From Gammaproteobacteria bacterium (GTDB taxonomy: Bacteria > Pseudomonadota > Gammaproteobacteria > Steroidobacterales > Woeseiaceae), in NCBI GenBank assembly GCA_024639825.1, contig JAHEGH010000163.1:1-64000 (forward strand): a DNA stretch of 64,000 bases, written 5' to 3'. A program made the translations under genes and the position numbers. Of the stretch, positions 55,618 through 64,000 are shown piece by piece. The notes under the pieces were generated by a model, which saw only the letters and a list, made by a program, of their open reading frames with translations, ran no database searches and was not told the origin of the DNA. Numbering within the stretch: the first letter of the stretch is position 1; each line of letters opens with the position of its first letter.

Positions 55618-56088
55618 ATGAATACTGAAATCCTAAGTTCACGGCTGGAAGGAACGAAGCTGATCATCGAGACGCCGGAGGGGACGCGGACCTATGATTC
55701 GCAGTTTCTCGTCGCCGCGTTGCTGGTTTTCGTTGCGCGGGGCAGCGGGACGATCGAACCTGAAGAGTCGGCGAAGATGATTGAACTCATCGAAGAACAT
55801 TTTCATCTGCAGGGAGCGGAGTCGCTTGAGCTGATCACTACGGCCATGTCGGAATTGACGGACAAACCGACCCTCGGGATGCTGTTGGCTGACCTGGGAA
55901 AGACCCTGTCGGATGGTGACAAGGAAGATATCGCCCTCATGGGACTCAAGGTTGTCGCTGCCGACGGCCACCGGCATTTTGCGGAGATGGAACAGTTCAA
56001 CAAGGCCATGACGGCCGCCGATATCCCACCGGAGGTCGTACATCGGGCATTCGACCGCTATTTCGCTGAAACGATGCCGGGCGACTGA
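55618..56088 (+). CDS. TerB/TerB-like protein
   Basis: 156 residues, alpha-helical. Acidic N-terminus then LVAALLVFVARGSGTIEPEES and the later ALMGLKVVAADGHRHFAEME, resembling the two-helix-pair TerB fold (tellurite-resistance family, which binds metal through acidic residues). Several acidic residues needed in TerB are not clearly placed, so this is a TerB-like assignment only. Starts 7 bp after the DUF1801 gene. Confidence 0.65.
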   Translation: MNTEILSSRLEGTKLIIETPEGTRTYDSQFLVAALLVFVARGSGTIEPEESAKMIELIEEHFHLQGAESLELITTAMSELTDKPTLGMLLADLGKTLSDGDKEDIALMGLKVVAADGHRHFAEMEQFNKAMTAADIPPEVVHRAFDRYFAETMPGD

Positions 56089-56105
56089 CGGACACCGGGA
56101 AGACT

Positions 56106-57287
56106 ATGCAAGCGACAATCAAGAATTTCGTACGCCTGGAATCGGCCGGTGGCATTGTCCTGATGGCTGCCGCCGCCCTGGCGCTGTTGGCGGCGAACAC
56201 CGGCGCAGCGGGACTTTACGCCCACTTCATCGATACGCCGGTCGAGGTGCGTGTTGGCGCCCTGCAGATCGCGAAGCCACTGTTCCTGTGGGTTAACGAC
56301 GGTCTCATGGCGATATTCTTCTTCCTGGTTGGGCTCGAGCTGAAGCGCGAGTTTATGGAAGGTGAATTATCACGGCCTGCAAATGTGCTTCTGCCAGCAC
56401 TGGGGGCGGTTGGCGGCATGGCTGTGCCCGTTGCCTTCTTTGTCTTCATGAACAGGGGTGATGCTGTTGCCATGCAGGGCTGGGCTATTCCGGCCGCAAC
56501 AGACATCGCCTTTGCACTGGGGATCCTGACCTTGCTGGGATCGCGCGTCCCGGTGTCGCTCAAGGTGTTCCTCGTCTCGCTGGCCATCTTCGACGACCTT
56601 GGCGCAATTGTAATTATCGCGATCTTCTACTCGGCGAACCTGTCGGCAGGGGCGCTGACGATAGCCTTGGTGTGTCTCACAGCGCTCGCTCTCATGAATC
56701 GCCGTGGTGTCATGAGCGTGTCGTCCTACGTGCTGGTGGGCGTCATCATGTGGATCGCGGTGCTGAAGTCAGGGGTGCATGCGACGCTTGCCGGTGTTGC
56801 CCTCGCAGCGTTCATACCGATGCGCGACCCGGACAATGAAGGGTACTCGCCATTACGTGAGCTCGAACACGACCTGCACCAGGTCGTGGCGTTTGGTGTG
56901 CTGCCGCTGTTCGCCTTCGTTAATGCCGGCATCGATCTCGGCGGTGTCAGTATCGAAAGTCTCATGCACCCTGTGCCGTTAGGCATTGCTGCAGGTCTTT
57001 TCGTGGGTAAACAGCTCGGGATATTCGTGCTGTGCTTTATCGCGATCAAGCTGGGTCTTGCGCGTTTGCCCGATCGCGCCAGTTGGGGTGGTCTGTATGG
57101 CGTGTCGATTCTGTGTGGTGTCGGATTTACAATGAGCCTGTTCGTCGGCTCCCTCGCGTTCGAGAATACCGTCATCAGCCCGGACATGATTTTCGATGAG
57201 CGCCTTGGCATCATTCTCGGCTCGTTGTTATCCGGCATCATGGGATACATCGTGCTGCACCTGACGCTGCCAAAAATCGGGGAATGA
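56106..57287 (+). CDS. nhaA: Na+/H+ antiporter NhaA
   Basis: 393 residues with about 12 spans. The key acidic residues are in the right places: PAATDIAFALGIL (Asp corresponding to D133) and AIFDDLGAIVII (the DD pair equivalent to D163/D164 of E. coli). It exchanges cytoplasmic sodium for protons, important in saline settings. It overlaps the following GNAT gene by 4 bp (ATGA) and sits 17 bp after the TerB-like gene. Confidence 0.95.
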   Translation: MQATIKNFVRLESAGGIVLMAAAALALLAANTGAAGLYAHFIDTPVEVRVGALQIAKPLFLWVNDGLMAIFFFLVGLELKREFMEGELSRPANVLLPALGAVGGMAVPVAFFVFMNRGDAVAMQGWAIPAATDIAFALGILTLLGSRVPVSLKVFLVSLAIFDDLGAIVIIAIFYSANLSAGALTIALVCLTALALMNRRGVMSVSSYVLVGVIMWIAVLKSGVHATLAGVALAAFIPMRDPDNEGYSPLRELEHDLHQVVAFGVLPLFAFVNAGIDLGGVSIESLMHPVPLGIAAGLFVGKQLGIFVLCFIAIKLGLARLPDRASWGGLYGVSILCGVGFTMSLFVGSLAFENTVISPDMIFDERLGIILGSLLSGIMGYIVLHLTLPKIGE

Positions 57288-57790
57288 GTGAGTGGCCGCT
57301 ACAGGACGATGGTTGGACCCTCGCCCCTGCAACAGACTCTGAGTTTGATGACGTAATGCCCTGGTTTCCGGATGCGCACTCGGTGGACATCTGGGGAGGA
57401 CCGAATTTCCGCTACCCGTTCACGGGGGAGACGTTTCGCGAGGACTGCCGCGTTGATGTAATGACATCCTATGCGCTGCGCAACAGCGCTGGTGAGCTGG
57501 CCGCCTTCGGTCAGACCTACGAACGTGAAGGGCGAGGTCACCTGGCTCGCCTCGTGTCCAACCCGGCCCTGCGACGGCAGGGTGCCGGCAGAAAACTGAT
57601 TCGCATGATTATCGCTGCGCTTGAAATGACCGGCGACTACGATGAGTACTCGCTGTTCGTCTACCGTGACAATGCACCTGCATATCAGTGTTACCTGTCA
57701 TTGGGCTTCGTCGTTGCGCAGTACCCGGACGACGCACTCATGCCAGACAAGTGCTTTTTCCTCACTAAAAGAGCAACAAGGAGAAAATGA
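57284..57790 (+). CDS. GNAT N-acetyltransferase
   Basis: 168 residues; the acetyl-CoA site is seen as ARLVSNPALRRQGAGRKLI with a RxxGxG-type loop, and LFVYRDNAPAYQCYLSLGF downstream. Resembles general GNAT enzymes that act on small molecules or protein N-termini. Coupled to nhaA (4-bp overlap) and to the MAPEG gene (overlapping start/stop). Confidence 0.85.
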   Translation: MSEWPLQDDGWTLAPATDSEFDDVMPWFPDAHSVDIWGGPNFRYPFTGETFREDCRVDVMTSYALRNSAGELAAFGQTYEREGRGHLARLVSNPALRRQGAGRKLIRMIIAALEMTGDYDEYSLFVYRDNAPAYQCYLSLGFVVAQYPDDALMPDKCFFLTKRATRRK

Positions 57791-58176
57791 TGACGCCAGA
57801 GTTAACGAGCCTTACCTGGGTGGCCGCGCTGTCGGCCGTGATGTGGGTGCCGTATATTCTCAACCTGATCATGGTGCGTGGTCTCGTCGATGCGGTCGGT
57901 TATCCCGACGATCCAAAACCCATGGCCGCCTGGGCCGAACGCATGAAAGCGGCACACTACAACGCCGTTGAGAATATGGTGCTGTTTGCGACCCTGGTCC
58001 TGATCGCTCATGCGGCCGGGATCAGTAACCAGACCACGGTTCTTGTTTGCCAGGTGTACTTCTGGGCGCGCCTCGTGCACCTGGTGGCCTACACGCTGGG
58101 TATTCCGTGGGTACGTACGCTGTCGTTTGCGGCAGGCTGGATCGCCTGCGTCGCATTGCTGATCGAATTATTTTAG
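57787..58176 (+). CDS. MAPEG-family membrane protein
   Basis: 129 residues with four membrane spans, the size of a MAPEG monomer. ERMKAAHYNAVENMVLFATLVLIAHAAG, seen as AERMKAAHYNAVENM, and VYFWARLVHLVAYTLG are the family hallmarks; the Arg that binds glutathione in eukaryotic members is conserved in ARL. Bacterial members may conjugate or reduce glutathione adducts, but the function here is unknown. The 3' end overlaps uup by 9 bp on the other strand. Confidence 0.85.
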   Translation: MMTPELTSLTWVAALSAVMWVPYILNLIMVRGLVDAVGYPDDPKPMAAWAERMKAAHYNAVENMVLFATLVLIAHAAGISNQTTVLVCQVYFWARLVHLVAYTLGIPWVRTLSFAAGWIACVALLIELF

Positions 58177-60069
58177 GAACGATTCCTGCAGCGTTTCGAG
58201 TTCGCTCCAGCGCTCGATTCGCTGTTCCAGCAATTCTTCAGTCTCGCTGAGCTTGTGGAGCTCCTGCTGCACGAGCTCAGCATCCTGGGCGTAGAAGTCG
58301 GGGGCCGCGATGGCGGCCTGCAGGGCTGTGATCGCTGCCTCAATCTGCCCGATTTCTGCCGGCAGGCTGTCAAGCTCGCGTTGGTCTTTGTAGCTGAGCT
58401 TCGTCGCTTTCTTATTCTTGCGGCGCTCGAGTGCTTCGCGTTTCTTGCGCTCCGCTTCGTAGGGGTTGTCAGTTACCGCGAGCTCATGGCCGCGACGTAA
58501 CCAGTCGGAGTAGCCGCCCACGTATTCCTGCACCTTGCCATTCTGTTCAAACACGATCGTGCTGGTGACGACGTTATCGAGGAACTCGCGATCGTGGCTG
58601 ACCACGATTAGCGTACCGGTAAATTCGCAGAGTTTCTGCTCGAGCACTTCAAGCGTTTCTATATCGAGGTCGTTAGTCGGTTCATCGAGCACGAGCAGAT
58701 TGGCCGGCCGGGTGAACAGCTTGGCGAGAATAACGCGATTGCGTTCTCCGCCGGAGAGCGACTTCACCGGCGTCATCGCCCGCTCTGGACTAAACAGGAA
58801 TCCCTTCAGGTAACCGACGACATGGCGGTCCTTGCCGTTCAGCTTAATATACGTCCGGCCTTCGCCGACGTTGTACGCCACGGATTTTTCGAGGTCGAGA
58901 GTCTGGCGCAGCTGGTCGAAGTATCCGACCTCCAGGCCTGTGCCGACTTTCAATGTGCCAGTCTGCGGTTCCAGCTCACCCAGCAGGAGGCGCAGCAGTG
59001 TGGTCTTGCCGACGCCGTTATTGCCGATCAAGCCGATGCGATCGCCGCGCATGATCTTGATGTCGAAGTCACTGATGACTTTTTCGTCGCCATAGCTGTA
59101 ACTGATGTTACGTGCGCGTATGACCTTGCGACCAGACTGCTCAGCCTCCTCAATATGAATACGCGCCTTACCTTCTTTGGCAACGCGCTCCTCCCGTTCT
59201 TCGCGCATCGCCTGCAATGCACGTACCCGGCCTTCATTGCGCGTCCGGCGTGCCTTGATTCCCTGCCGGACCCAGGCTTCCTCTTCGGCGAGCTTCTTGT
59301 CGAACTTGTCGTCGGCAACAGCCTCATCTTCCAATGATTTTTCTTTTCTTCTCAGGAAGTTATCGTAGTCACCGGGCCAGCTCGTAAGGTGGCCGCGGTC
59401 GATCTCGACGATGCGTGTTGCGAGCCGCTGCAGGAAGGCGCGATCATGCGTAATGAACAGCACCGACCCCGGGTAGTTGTAGACGCGGTCTTCGAGCCAC
59501 TTGATGGTTGCGATGTCGAGGTGGTTGGTGGGTTCATCGAGCAACAGCAGGTCCGGCTTTTGCACGAGTGCCTTGGCAAGAGCGACACGCCGCCGCCAGC
59601 CGCCCGACAACTCGTTCATCTTCTTGTCGAATGGGAGGCTGAGTTCGGTAATGGTTGTTTCGACGCGCTGCTCGAGATGCCAGCCGTCGTGCGCGTCAAT
59701 CTTCGCGTGCAGGGCTTCGAGGTCACGCAGACCGTGCTTGTCGAGTTCGAGCTTGGAGCGGCGCTCGTACTCCTTTAACAGGGCTTCGACCTGCGTCAGG
59801 CCCGAACGGACAACGTCGGTGACCGGCATGTCCATTGCCTCAGGCAAGGTTTGTTCCAGTTGACTGACGATGAGATCGTCTTTCGCGACGATTTCGCCAC
59901 GGTCTGGTTCGAGTGTCCCCATGATCAGTTTGAGCGTGGTCGACTTGCCCGCGCCGTTCCTGCCAATCAGGCAGATACGCTCGCCGGGCTCGATCGCGAG
60001 TTCAGCGTTACGCAAGATCAGTTGGTCGCCAAATTCGAGGCCGATGTCTTCGAAGCGAAGCAGAGACAT
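58168..60069 (-). CDS. uup: Uup, ABC-F type ATPase
   Basis: 633 residues: two ABC cassettes with Walker A GRNGAGKST (residues about 36-44) and GNNGVGKTT (about 345), signatures LSGGWRRR and LSGGERNR, and the C-terminal coiled-coil domain (residues about 535-633) typical of Uup. It acts on DNA or stalled ribosomes in other bacteria. Divergent from slyX, with 65 bp between starts; its stop overlaps the MAPEG gene by 9 bp. Confidence 0.95.
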   Translation of the reverse strand: MSLLRFEDIGLEFGDQLILRNAELAIEPGERICLIGRNGAGKSTTLKLIMGTLEPDRGEIVAKDDLIVSQLEQTLPEAMDMPVTDVVRSGLTQVEALLKEYERRSKLELDKHGLRDLEALHAKIDAHDGWHLEQRVETTITELSLPFDKKMNELSGGWRRRVALAKALVQKPDLLLLDEPTNHLDIATIKWLEDRVYNYPGSVLFITHDRAFLQRLATRIVEIDRGHLTSWPGDYDNFLRRKEKSLEDEAVADDKFDKKLAEEEAWVRQGIKARRTRNEGRVRALQAMREEREERVAKEGKARIHIEEAEQSGRKVIRARNISYSYGDEKVISDFDIKIMRGDRIGLIGNNGVGKTTLLRLLLGELEPQTGTLKVGTGLEVGYFDQLRQTLDLEKSVAYNVGEGRTYIKLNGKDRHVVGYLKGFLFSPERAMTPVKSLSGGERNRVILAKLFTRPANLLVLDEPTNDLDIETLEVLEQKLCEFTGTLIVVSHDREFLDNVVTSTIVFEQNGKVQEYVGGYSDWLRRGHELAVTDNPYEAERKKREALERRKNKKATKLSYKDQRELDSLPAEIGQIEAAITALQAAIAAPDFYAQDAELVQQELHKLSETEELLEQRIERWSELETLQESFLK

Positions 60070-60134
60070 GTGGGGTTCCGCAGGGATTTGGCGTGTATCC
60101 TACCTGAATAAGAAACCGCGAACAGGGGATACCC

Positions 60135-60341
60135 ATGAGCGAGGAACGCTTTATCGACCTCGAAACACGGCTGGCACACCAGGACCAGTTACTGCACGAA
60201 CTCAATGATGTCATTACCGCGCAGCAGGCCAAACTGATGCAGCTGGAAGAGCTATGCCGCGCACTGATTGATCGCGTGAAAGCGGCTGGCGAGGGCGGTC
60301 CTGAGGGTGATCCGGCGGACGAAATTCCGCCTCACTACTAA
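60135..60341 (+). CDS. slyX: SlyX family protein
   Basis: 68 residues, coiled-coil-like: LETRLAHQDQLLHELNDVITAQQAKLMQLE, seen as ETRLAHQDQLLHELN. Ends PPHY, the usual C-terminus of SlyX. Function unknown; gene is widespread in gammaproteobacteria. Divergent from uup. Confidence 0.9.
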   Translation: MSEERFIDLETRLAHQDQLLHELNDVITAQQAKLMQLEELCRALIDRVKAAGEGGPEGDPADEIPPHY

Positions 60342-60403
60342 CCCGCAATCAGTCTGTACTGCGTTGACGTATAGTGTCAGGCACGCATTGCCGGAGAGCC
60401 ATC

Positions 60404-63400
60404 ATGCGTAAGAAATTCATGCTATTTATCCTTGGTTTGCTGTTCTCGACGGGTGCTGTACTTGCCCAGGACTATGTCCCTGACGAACTTGAGGGCTGGC
60501 AAAAGTGGGTTCTCAAGGACAGGGAGTATCTGGATTGCCCCTTCCACTTCGACCGCAGTACTGCTGAACGATCCAACTTCCTGTGTGCCTGGCCCGGGCG
60601 CCTGCAACTTGAGGTGACGGCCACGGGTGGGCGATTTACTCAGCAATGGACGCTGCATGCGGAGGACCAGTGGATCGCTTTGCCTGGCAGCGCAGAACAC
60701 TGGCCCGATCGCGTCACGGTGAACGATCGCGCGGTCGAAGTCATCGCCCGCCAGAATGTGCCCAGTGTCCGCCTTGCACCCGGTACTTACCGCGTTGAAG
60801 GCCGTTTCGAGTGGGATGAGCGTCCCGGCGTGTTGCGGGTGCCGCCAGAAAGCGGGCTGATATCACTGAGCGTTGACGGCCGTCCAGTGGCGCGCCCCGA
60901 GCTTAATCGCAACGGCGTATTTCTCGGGGAGCGTAAACGCGATACGCGTGCGGTCGATTCGGTGCGGCCTGTGATCTACAGGCTGGTCGTTGACGAGGTT
61001 CCAACCCGGCTCGTGACCATGTTGAGGATCGATGTTTCAGGCGCTGTCCGTGAAGAACTGTTTGGCCCGATTCTGCCTGAGGGGTTTGTGCCGCTCAGCC
61101 TGCAAAGTCAGCTTCCTGCAAAACTGGAAGCGGATGGCAATCTGCATTTGCAGGTCCGCCCCGGCCGCTGGGTTATTTACCTGACCGCACGCGCGTCTGA
61201 GGTGACCAATGCGATCGCCGGGCCCGTGGAAGGCCCCAACCTCCCCGGGAGCGAAATCTGGAGCTACCAGTCCAACGACAGGCTGCGTGTTACCGCTGCG
61301 GAAGGCTTGCCGCCAGTGGATCCCGCGCAGGTCGAGGTGCCCGGCAACTGGCAGTCGTTCCCGGCGTATCGGGTCGACGCAGGCGCTACGTTCGAGATAA
61401 CCGAACGCAGCCGCGGCGTCGTTTCAGCGAGCAACGAACTCCAGCTCAACAGGACGATGTGGCTTGGTTTTGATGGCCGGAGTTTTCTCGTGGAGGACGA
61501 TGTGTCAGGCGACATGCGGACAGACTGGCGCCTCGACATGGGCGGTCCCTACACGCTGCTGGCGGCCGAGGAAGACGGCGAGGCCCTGTTGATTACGGAT
61601 GGCCATGTTGCTGGGCAGACCGGCGTTGAGGTTCGCCGAACCAAAGTTGGGCTGAGCGCACTGGGCCGCAGCGATACGCGTGGGGCCATGCCCGTTACGG
61701 GCTGGCAGGCGCGGTTCACGGATGTCGAAACGACATTGAATTTGCCGCCGGGGCACAAACTGCTGACTGCGCCGGGCGTCGATCGGGCAGCTGGCAGCTG
61801 GACGAGTGAGTGGCAGCTGCTGGATTTCTTCCTCGTACTTATCATTACCATTGCGATGTGGCGCCTGTTCAGTCCAACGGCCGGCGTCGTCGCACTGCTC
61901 GCGCTTACGCTGAGTTTCCACGAGATGTTGGCCCCCAACTGGCTTTGGCTGAACCTGCTGATAGCCGTTGCATTGTTGCGCGTGGCGCCCGAAGGGTGGT
62001 TGCGACGCATTGTGCGCGGTTACCAGCTCATAAGCGTCGCGGCCCTCGTAATCGTGCTGGTGCCGTTCATCGCCGGGCAACTTCGTGTTGCGATCTACCC
62101 GCAACTGGAGCCCCAGTACGACAGCAGCGTACTCGGTTTCGCTGGCGGAGAGGACGCGTTAATGGAGGTAGGTTTCACGCCGGGCGAAGTCGATCGGGCG
62201 CGCAAGAGAGACCCGGGTGTTCCTGAGTCCATGCCCCTCCGGTCGGAGATGGCCGAAGAAGTCGTCGTGACCGCGGCGAAGGTCGAAAGAGAATCTTTCT
62301 CCCGATACGCACCCAACGCCATCGTACAGGCAGGTCCGGGTATCCCTGCCTGGAACTGGAATAACTACACCTTGTACTGGAGTGGCCCCGTCGATGCCGG
62401 GCAGGAGATGCGGCTGATCATCCTGCCGAGCTGGTTGGTCAGCCTGCTGCGTTTCGTCGAGGTGGGACTGCTACTGCTGTTCGCAGGCATCATTGCCGCG
62501 GAGGTTGCTAATCGCCGCTGGGTACTGCCGGGTGGATTCGCGTTGGGCCATAACCAGGCGGCCAGTGCACTGGCTGTGCTCGTGTGTGGGTCACTGCTGA
62601 TGATCAGCCCGCAGGCTGACGCACAGCTACCGGATGCGGAATTGCTGCGCCAGCTGGAGCAGCGCCTGCTGGAGCCGCCCGACTGCATGCCGCGCTGCGC
62701 AGAGATTGCCGCGGCCGACGTCAGTGTCGGCGCCGGTACAATCAGTATGGAACTGGACATACATGCGATGGAAGATGTTGCAATTCCGTTGCCGGGTTCC
62801 GCAGAGGGATGGCGGCCGGATGCCGTTTTGGTCGACGGTGCCGGAAGCGCTCGGGTGCTGCGGATGGCCGATGGCTCGTTCTGGTTATCAATGCGACCCG
62901 GGCGGCACCGCGTCAGCTTGCGTGGCCCGGTCCCCGCCGTCGACAGTCTCGAAGTGCCGTTCCGTGCGCCAGCACGCGTGATCAATGTGGCTAGCGACGG
63001 TTGGTTTATTGCCGGAGTCAAAGACCGCCGTCTGTTGGCAGGGTCCCTGCAACTGACGCGGCTGCAAGCGGACGACAGCGGCGACGCCGTACGTTGGGAA
63101 AGCAGTCGGTTCCCGGCCTTTGCCCGAATCGAACGCACGATCGAATTGGATCTTGACTGGCGTGTACGTACAACCGTAGTTCGCGTCGCACCGGCGCAAG
63201 GGGCGCTGACGCTGGATGTACCGCTTATCGAGGGTGAGACGATAGTGAGCGGCGAATTCAACGTGACGGACGGCCGCGTCCTCGTGTCGATGGATCCGCG
63301 ACAGCAGTCAATTAGCTGGGTCTCGAACCTGCCACGACAATCGCCGTTGACGCTCACTTCAGAGAAAGGTTCGCCATGGAAGGAGACCTGGCGATTTGCG

Positions 63401-64000
63401 GTGGGCAATATCTGGAATGCTGCCTTTTCCGGATTGCCTGAAAGCAACAGTGGCGAGAGCAACAGCGACGTGCGGGTCGCGGTATTCGACCCGCGTGGTG
63501 GCGAGCAACTGACGCTTACCGCTACCCGTCCGGAAGCCAGTGAGGGTTCTACGCTGGCGTTCGACTCCGTTGCATTGAGAGCGACGCATGGCAATCGATC
63601 GAGTGATGTCAGCCTGGCGTTACAGTATCGAAGCACGCGTGGTGCACAGCATGTTATCCGCCTGCCAGAGGATGCCGAAGTTACCTCAGTCTCGATCGAC
63701 GGACGTGACCAGACCTTGCGGGCCGAGGAGGGTGAACTTACGTTGCCGATCCTGCCGGGAGAACACTCTGTTAGAGTTGCCTGGCGCGCAGACGACGAGA
63801 TGAATTTCCGGACCACCACACCGGACGTCGATCTTGGTGCGCCTGCCGGTAATATCGACCTATCGCTCCAGGTACCGTCAGACCGCTGGCTGATCGGGAC
63901 GCTGGGCCCGCAACTTGGGCCTGCTGTCCTTTACTGGTCGGAGCTTGCTGTATTAATCGTTTTCGCGCTGATACTCGGGCGTACAGGGCTCGCGCCGCTG
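60404..64000 (+). CDS. very large membrane protein with internal tandem duplication (partial)
   Basis: Open reading frame from the ATG at 60404 to the right edge: 1199 codons without a stop, checked codon by codon. SD GGAGAG precedes it. Signal peptide 1-21 (MRKKFMLFILGLLFSTG, cleavage after VLA before Q22). Then a long beta-rich soluble part, several membrane spans (about 472-490, 492-515, 541-560, 683-703), an internal second signal-like segment (722-741, ending ADA before Q741), another beta-rich part, and a span near 1180-1196. LPGSAEHW at 93-100 recurs as LPGSAEGW at 796-803, and later segments align with the same offset, pointing to two homologous halves. No family recognised; periplasmic or inner-membrane location is inferred. 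Confidence 0.8.
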   Translation, partial: MRKKFMLFILGLLFSTGAVLAQDYVPDELEGWQKWVLKDREYLDCPFHFDRSTAERSNFLCAWPGRLQLEVTATGGRFTQQWTLHAEDQWIALPGSAEHWPDRVTVNDRAVEVIARQNVPSVRLAPGTYRVEGRFEWDERPGVLRVPPESGLISLSVDGRPVARPELNRNGVFLGERKRDTRAVDSVRPVIYRLVVDEVPTRLVTMLRIDVSGAVREELFGPILPEGFVPLSLQSQLPAKLEADGNLHLQVRPGRWVIYLTARASEVTNAIAGPVEGPNLPGSEIWSYQSNDRLRVTAAEGLPPVDPAQVEVPGNWQSFPAYRVDAGATFEITERSRGVVSASNELQLNRTMWLGFDGRSFLVEDDVSGDMRTDWRLDMGGPYTLLAAEEDGEALLITDGHVAGQTGVEVRRTKVGLSALGRSDTRGAMPVTGWQARFTDVETTLNLPPGHKLLTAPGVDRAAGSWTSEWQLLDFFLVLIITIAMWRLFSPTAGVVALLALTLSFHEMLAPNWLWLNLLIAVALLRVAPEGWLRRIVRGYQLISVAALVIVLVPFIAGQLRVAIYPQLEPQYDSSVLGFAGGEDALMEVGFTPGEVDRARKRDPGVPESMPLRSEMAEEVVVTAAKVERESFSRYAPNAIVQAGPGIPAWNWNNYTLYWSGPVDAGQEMRLIILPSWLVSLLRFVEVGLLLLFAGIIAAEVANRRWVLPGGFALGHNQAASALAVLVCGSLLMISPQADAQLPDAELLRQLEQRLLEPPDCMPRCAEIAAADVSVGAGTISMELDIHAMEDVAIPLPGSAEGWRPDAVLVDGAGSARVLRMADGSFWLSMRPGRHRVSLRGPVPAVDSLEVPFRAPARVINVASDGWFIAGVKDRRLLAGSLQLTRLQADDSGDAVRWESSRFPAFARIERTIELDLDWRVRTTVVRVAPAQGALTLDVPLIEGETIVSGEFNVTDGRVLVSMDPRQQSISWVSNLPRQSPLTLTSEKGSPWKETWRFAVGNIWNAAFSGLPESNSGESNSDVRVAVFDPRGGEQLTLTATRPEASEGSTLAFDSVALRATHGNRSSDVSLALQYRSTRGAQHVIRLPEDAEVTSVSIDGRDQTLRAEEGELTLPILPGEHSVRVAWRADDEMNFRTTTPDVDLGAPAGNIDLSLQVPSDRWLIGTLGPQLGPAVLYWSELAVLIVFALILGRTGLAPL

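Noticed and set aside
62255..62290. TonB-box-like EEVVVTAAK at residues 618-626 of the large protein
   Set aside because: It looks like the start of a TonB-receptor plug, but the protein has membrane spans and no barrel pattern; probably coincidence.
62365..63819. Minus-strand frame of 484 codons opposite the large membrane protein
   Set aside because: Ser/Arg/Pro-rich shadow of the plus frame, which has a signal peptide, an SD and internal homology.

Overview
The window is a chromosomal segment of a gammaproteobacterium of moderately high GC. The evidence is the gene order tRNA-Tyr/Gly/Thr, tuf, tRNA-Trp, secE, nusG, rplKAJL, rpoBC followed without a break by the str, S10, spc and alpha ribosomal clusters (the Pseudomonas/Xanthomonas arrangement), two tuf copies, CmoA/CmoB, SlyX, Uup, a peroxiredoxin-glutaredoxin hybrid, and REP-like palindromes of the type known from Xanthomonas and Pseudomonas relatives. 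No rRNA lies in the window, so a genus cannot be named. I see no phage, transposase, integron or CRISPR array.

Left flank (1-10838): an oxidative-stress group (cytochrome c lipoprotein, OxyR, divergent Dps, Prx5-Grx hybrid), an alkylation-repair pair (Ada N-domain fused to AlkA, then Ogt), a PPOX flavoprotein, an SLC13-type symporter, a transcribed-looking gap ending in a strong orphan terminator (about 6900-7240), a cupin-like lipoprotein, and the minus-strand cmoA-cmoB-GbsR-type regulator group with a VanY-like peptidase diverging from it.

Core (10920-43390): tRNA genes and tufB; secE-nusG; rplK-rplA; rplJ-rplL with a structured leader; rpoB-rpoC; the str operon (rpsL, rpsG, fusA, tufA, rpsJ); then an unusual gap of about 500 bp containing a terminator, a promoter, a long structured leader and a 100-bp pair of inverted palindromes before rplC; then S10-spc-alpha genes to rplQ and a strong terminator. 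Six copies of a REP-like element sit in gaps inside these operons and I saw none elsewhere in the window. The two tuf genes look identical from codon 4 to the stop, a sign of gene conversion.

Right flank (43400-64000): a patatin-like hydrolase, a small unknown gene behind a perfect CRP-type site, an SDR enzyme with a structured 3' end, a LysR regulator whose start codon lies in a palindrome, PepQ-type dipeptidase, gamma-glutamyltransferase, TrpS, then a closely packed train of small accessory genes (DUF4404, PH domain, methyltransferase, DUF1761, two GNATs, VIT-like, VOC, Upp, DUF1801, TerB-like, NhaA, MAPEG), Uup, SlyX, and a very large membrane protein that runs off the right edge and appears to be an internal tandem duplication. 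That last gene, the broken S10 operon and the orphan terminator at 7211 are the items most worth following up.
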